64,000 nt of DNA from Collimonas antrihumi (GTDB taxonomy: Bacteria; Pseudomonadota; Gammaproteobacteria; Burkholderiales; Burkholderiaceae_D). Made by a program: the position numbers and the translations under genes. Of the stretch, positions 62,507 to 64,000 are shown one piece after another; positions within the stretch are counted from its first letter, which is position 1, and every line of letters begins with the position of its first letter. The notes below the pieces were generated by a model that was not told the DNA's origin, did not search any database, and saw only the letters and a program-made list of their open reading frames with translations. The stretch lies in NCBI RefSeq assembly GCF_018304965.1, contig NZ_JAGQED010000003.1, forward strand, positions 186,001 to 250,000. Reading direction: 5' to 3'.

Positions 62507-63622
62507 ATGAAAACCGTGAAAACCATGAAAACTTATAGCATCGCAACTATTCCAGGTGACGGCATCGGCAAGGAAGTTGTTCCGGCAGGCCAGCAGGTGC
62601 TGGAGGCGCTGGCCAGGACAAACAAGACATTTGCATTCGAATTTCAAGATTTCGACTGGGGCGGCGACTACTACCGCAAGACCGGTGCGATGATGCCGGC
62701 CGATGGCTTGGATGCGCTGCGTGACAAGGACGCAATCTTGTTCGGTTCTGCAGGCGACCCGGATATTCCCGATCACATCACCTTATGGGGCTTGCGCCTG
62801 AAAATCTGCCAAGGTTTCGATCAATACGCCAATGTGCGCCCGACCCGCATCCTGCCAGGTATCGACGCGCCGTTGAAGCGTTGCAAGCAAGACGATTTGA
62901 ACTGGGTGATTGTCCGCGAAAACTCCGAAGGTGAATATGCCGGCGTCGGCGGCCGTGTCCACCAAGGCCATCCGATCGAAGCGGCTACGGACGTCTCGAT
63001 GATGACGCGTGCCGGTGTGGAACGCATCATGCGCTTCGCATTTCGCCTGGCGCAATCCCGCCCACGCAAGATGCTGACCGTTATCACCAAGAGCAATGCG
63101 CAGCGTCACGCTATGGTGATGTGGGATGAAATCGCGGTTCAAATTGCAAAAGAATTTCCTGATGTGACCTGGGACAAGGAACTGGTCGACGCTGCAACGG
63201 CGCGCATGGTTAATCGTCCCGCAACGCTGGATACGATCGTCGCTACCAATCTGCATGCAGACATTCTGAGCGATCTGGCAGCGGCACTGGCAGGCAGCCT
63301 GGGTATCGCGCCAACCGGCAATATCGATCCGGAGCGCCGCTATCCATCGATGTTCGAACCGATCCATGGTTCGGCGTTCGACATCATGGGCAAGGGGCTG
63401 GCCAACCCGGTCGGCACTTTCTGGTCGGTTGTGATGCTGCTCGAACATCTGGGCGAATATGACGCTGCAAAACGTGTCATGCAGGCTGTCGAAGCGGTTA
63501 CTGCCGACACTTCCTTGCACACCCGCGATCTGGGGGGCAATGCCACAACATCACAAGTGACTGCTGCTGTCTGTGCATTCATTGAAAATGCCGCAGTTCC
63601 AGCAGAAAAAGCTGCTGCGTAG
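62507..63622 (+). CDS. ttuC: tartrate dehydrogenase / D-malate dehydrogenase (decarboxylating)
   Basis: 371 residues of the isocitrate/isopropylmalate dehydrogenase superfamily. Motifs: IPGDGIGKEVVPAGQQVLEAL, LFGSAGDPDIPDHITLWGLRLKICQGFDQYANVRP, VRENSEGEYAGVGGR and NLHADILSDLAAALAGSLGIAPTGNIDP. The catalytic Lys is in ITKSNAQRHAMVMW. It oxidises tartrate or D-malate with NAD+ and divalent metal. AGGAG precedes the first ATG; an internal ATG six codons later is weaker. Downstream comes a pyruvate-kinase-like frame, as in tartrate-use (ttu) clusters. Confidence 0.93.
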   Translation: MKTVKTMKTYSIATIPGDGIGKEVVPAGQQVLEALARTNKTFAFEFQDFDWGGDYYRKTGAMMPADGLDALRDKDAILFGSAGDPDIPDHITLWGLRLKICQGFDQYANVRPTRILPGIDAPLKRCKQDDLNWVIVRENSEGEYAGVGGRVHQGHPIEAATDVSMMTRAGVERIMRFAFRLAQSRPRKMLTVITKSNAQRHAMVMWDEIAVQIAKEFPDVTWDKELVDAATARMVNRPATLDTIVATNLHADILSDLAAALAGSLGIAPTGNIDPERRYPSMFEPIHGSAFDIMGKGLANPVGTFWSVVMLLEHLGEYDAAKRVMQAVEAVTADTSLHTRDLGGNATTSQVTAAVCAFIENAAVPAEKAAA

Positions 63623-63676
63623 CCATCAGCTGCCCGGCAAGTCCGGGCCGGTAAAACATAAAAATATGGGGAGCAA

Positions 63677-63697
63677 CCCGGCTCGCACTGAGCCGGG
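63677..63697 (+). terminator. hairpin after tartrate dehydrogenase
   Basis: CCCGGCTC (63677-63684) pairs with GAGCCGGG (63690-63697) around GCACT. Only a weak pyrimidine tract follows, so it may be a partial terminator or attenuator before the next frame. Confidence 0.5.
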
Positions 63698-63735
63698 GTT
63701 TCACTACCCCTTGCAAAAATAAAGCTGGAGACATC

Positions 63736-64000
63736 ATGTTTATTGCATTGACTGCCTGCTGGTTGCTTTCGACACGGACCCGGAAATGAACGCTTCCGAC
63801 GATCTGACGGATTTGGGCGTCGAGATGCCTGCGGAACAGGTTCCTGCGATACAGAAACGCATTGTGCGTGCCTGCAGCAAGGCAGGTAAACCGGTCATCG
63901 TCGCCACGCAGATGCTTGAATCCATGATCTCGGCGCCGGTGCCGACACGCGCGGAATCGTCTGACGTTGCTACTGCCATCTATGACGGTGCGGACGCCGT
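63736..64000 (+). pseudogene. 5'-truncated pyruvate kinase reading frame (runs off window end)
   Basis: From 63786 an open frame reads [40 protein letters not shown] and [22 protein letters not shown], the central barrel of pyruvate kinase. Some 240 N-terminal residues are missing, and the usual ARGDLGVE reads DLTDLGVE, so the junction cuts into the active-site region. Just upstream, GGAGA and an ATG at 63736 open only a 17-codon frame ending at TGA (63787-63789) in another phase. A deletion fusing a neighbouring gene start to an internal part of pyk fits; an assembly error or an ordinary small start within a longer gene is less likely. The end lies outside the window. Confidence 0.6.

Noticed and set aside
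1-64000. Prophage, integrative element, secretion or defence island
   Set aside because: No integrase, phage structural, restriction, Cas or transposase genes were recognised. Mobile signatures are limited to the small repeats, the 177-bp elements and the toxin-antitoxin genes.

Overview
The window reads as one contiguous piece of a betaproteobacterial chromosome of about 55-60% GC. The best guess is Oxalobacteraceae (Collimonas/Herbaspirillum type). This rests on the mix of families: a biotin-independent malonate decarboxylase operon, an NdvB-type cyclic glucan synthase beside gnd/pgm/tkt, DUF883 and DUF3309 small proteins, DUF2242 and PF10118 proteins. No family search could be run, so the taxonomy is an inference. 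No rRNA, tRNA or CRISPR array was seen.

1-17.4 kb is mostly core genome. It holds the end of a metallo-beta-lactamase-fold gene, an extremely Ala-rich small lipoprotein, the ribosomal oxygenase roxA divergent from slyD, and mutS coupled to a degenerate phosphoesterase-like protein. A HigB/HigA toxin-antitoxin pair with Lys-rich tails follows, bracketed by two imperfect palindromic repeats. Then come a TonB/TolA-like protein, a flavoprotein, ilvD, metC with an Lrp-type regulator, an autotransporter GDSL esterase and a DUF2242 lipoprotein. 17.4-26.4 kb holds a PF10118 ferritin-like protein divergent from a TetR regulator, the selenium pair mnmH-selD, a metal-uptake group (DUF2946, TonB-dependent receptor, PepSY membrane protein) and a SnoaL-like lipoprotein.

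26.8-39.1 kb is a catabolic block for malonate. A GntR regulator diverges from a tightly overlapping operon: a TRAP transporter (P, Q, M subunits), then mdcA-C-D-E-G-B. An orphan LivJ-like binding protein and finally mdcH follow. Two 177-bp copies of a non-autonomous element (18-bp terminal inverted repeats around a REPIN-like core) lie in direct orientation at each end of this block. The left copy abuts a truncated higB and a frameshifted higA. The right copy separates mdcH from the rest of the operon.

39.2-58 kb is a carbohydrate region. It has a giant cyclic beta-1,2-glucan synthase, an Nramp-like transporter with non-canonical motifs, a ferritin-like protein, DUF883 and DUF3309 proteins, then gnd, pgm and a GH144-like beta-1,2-glucanase, convergent on a transketolase. 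Together these could make UDP-glucose precursor, polymerise it and trim the product. 58-64 kb has a GST/TetR pair with a clear operator, a gamma-glutamyltransferase-like protein, a LysR regulator divergent from tartrate dehydrogenase, and a 5'-truncated pyruvate kinase reading frame running off the end.
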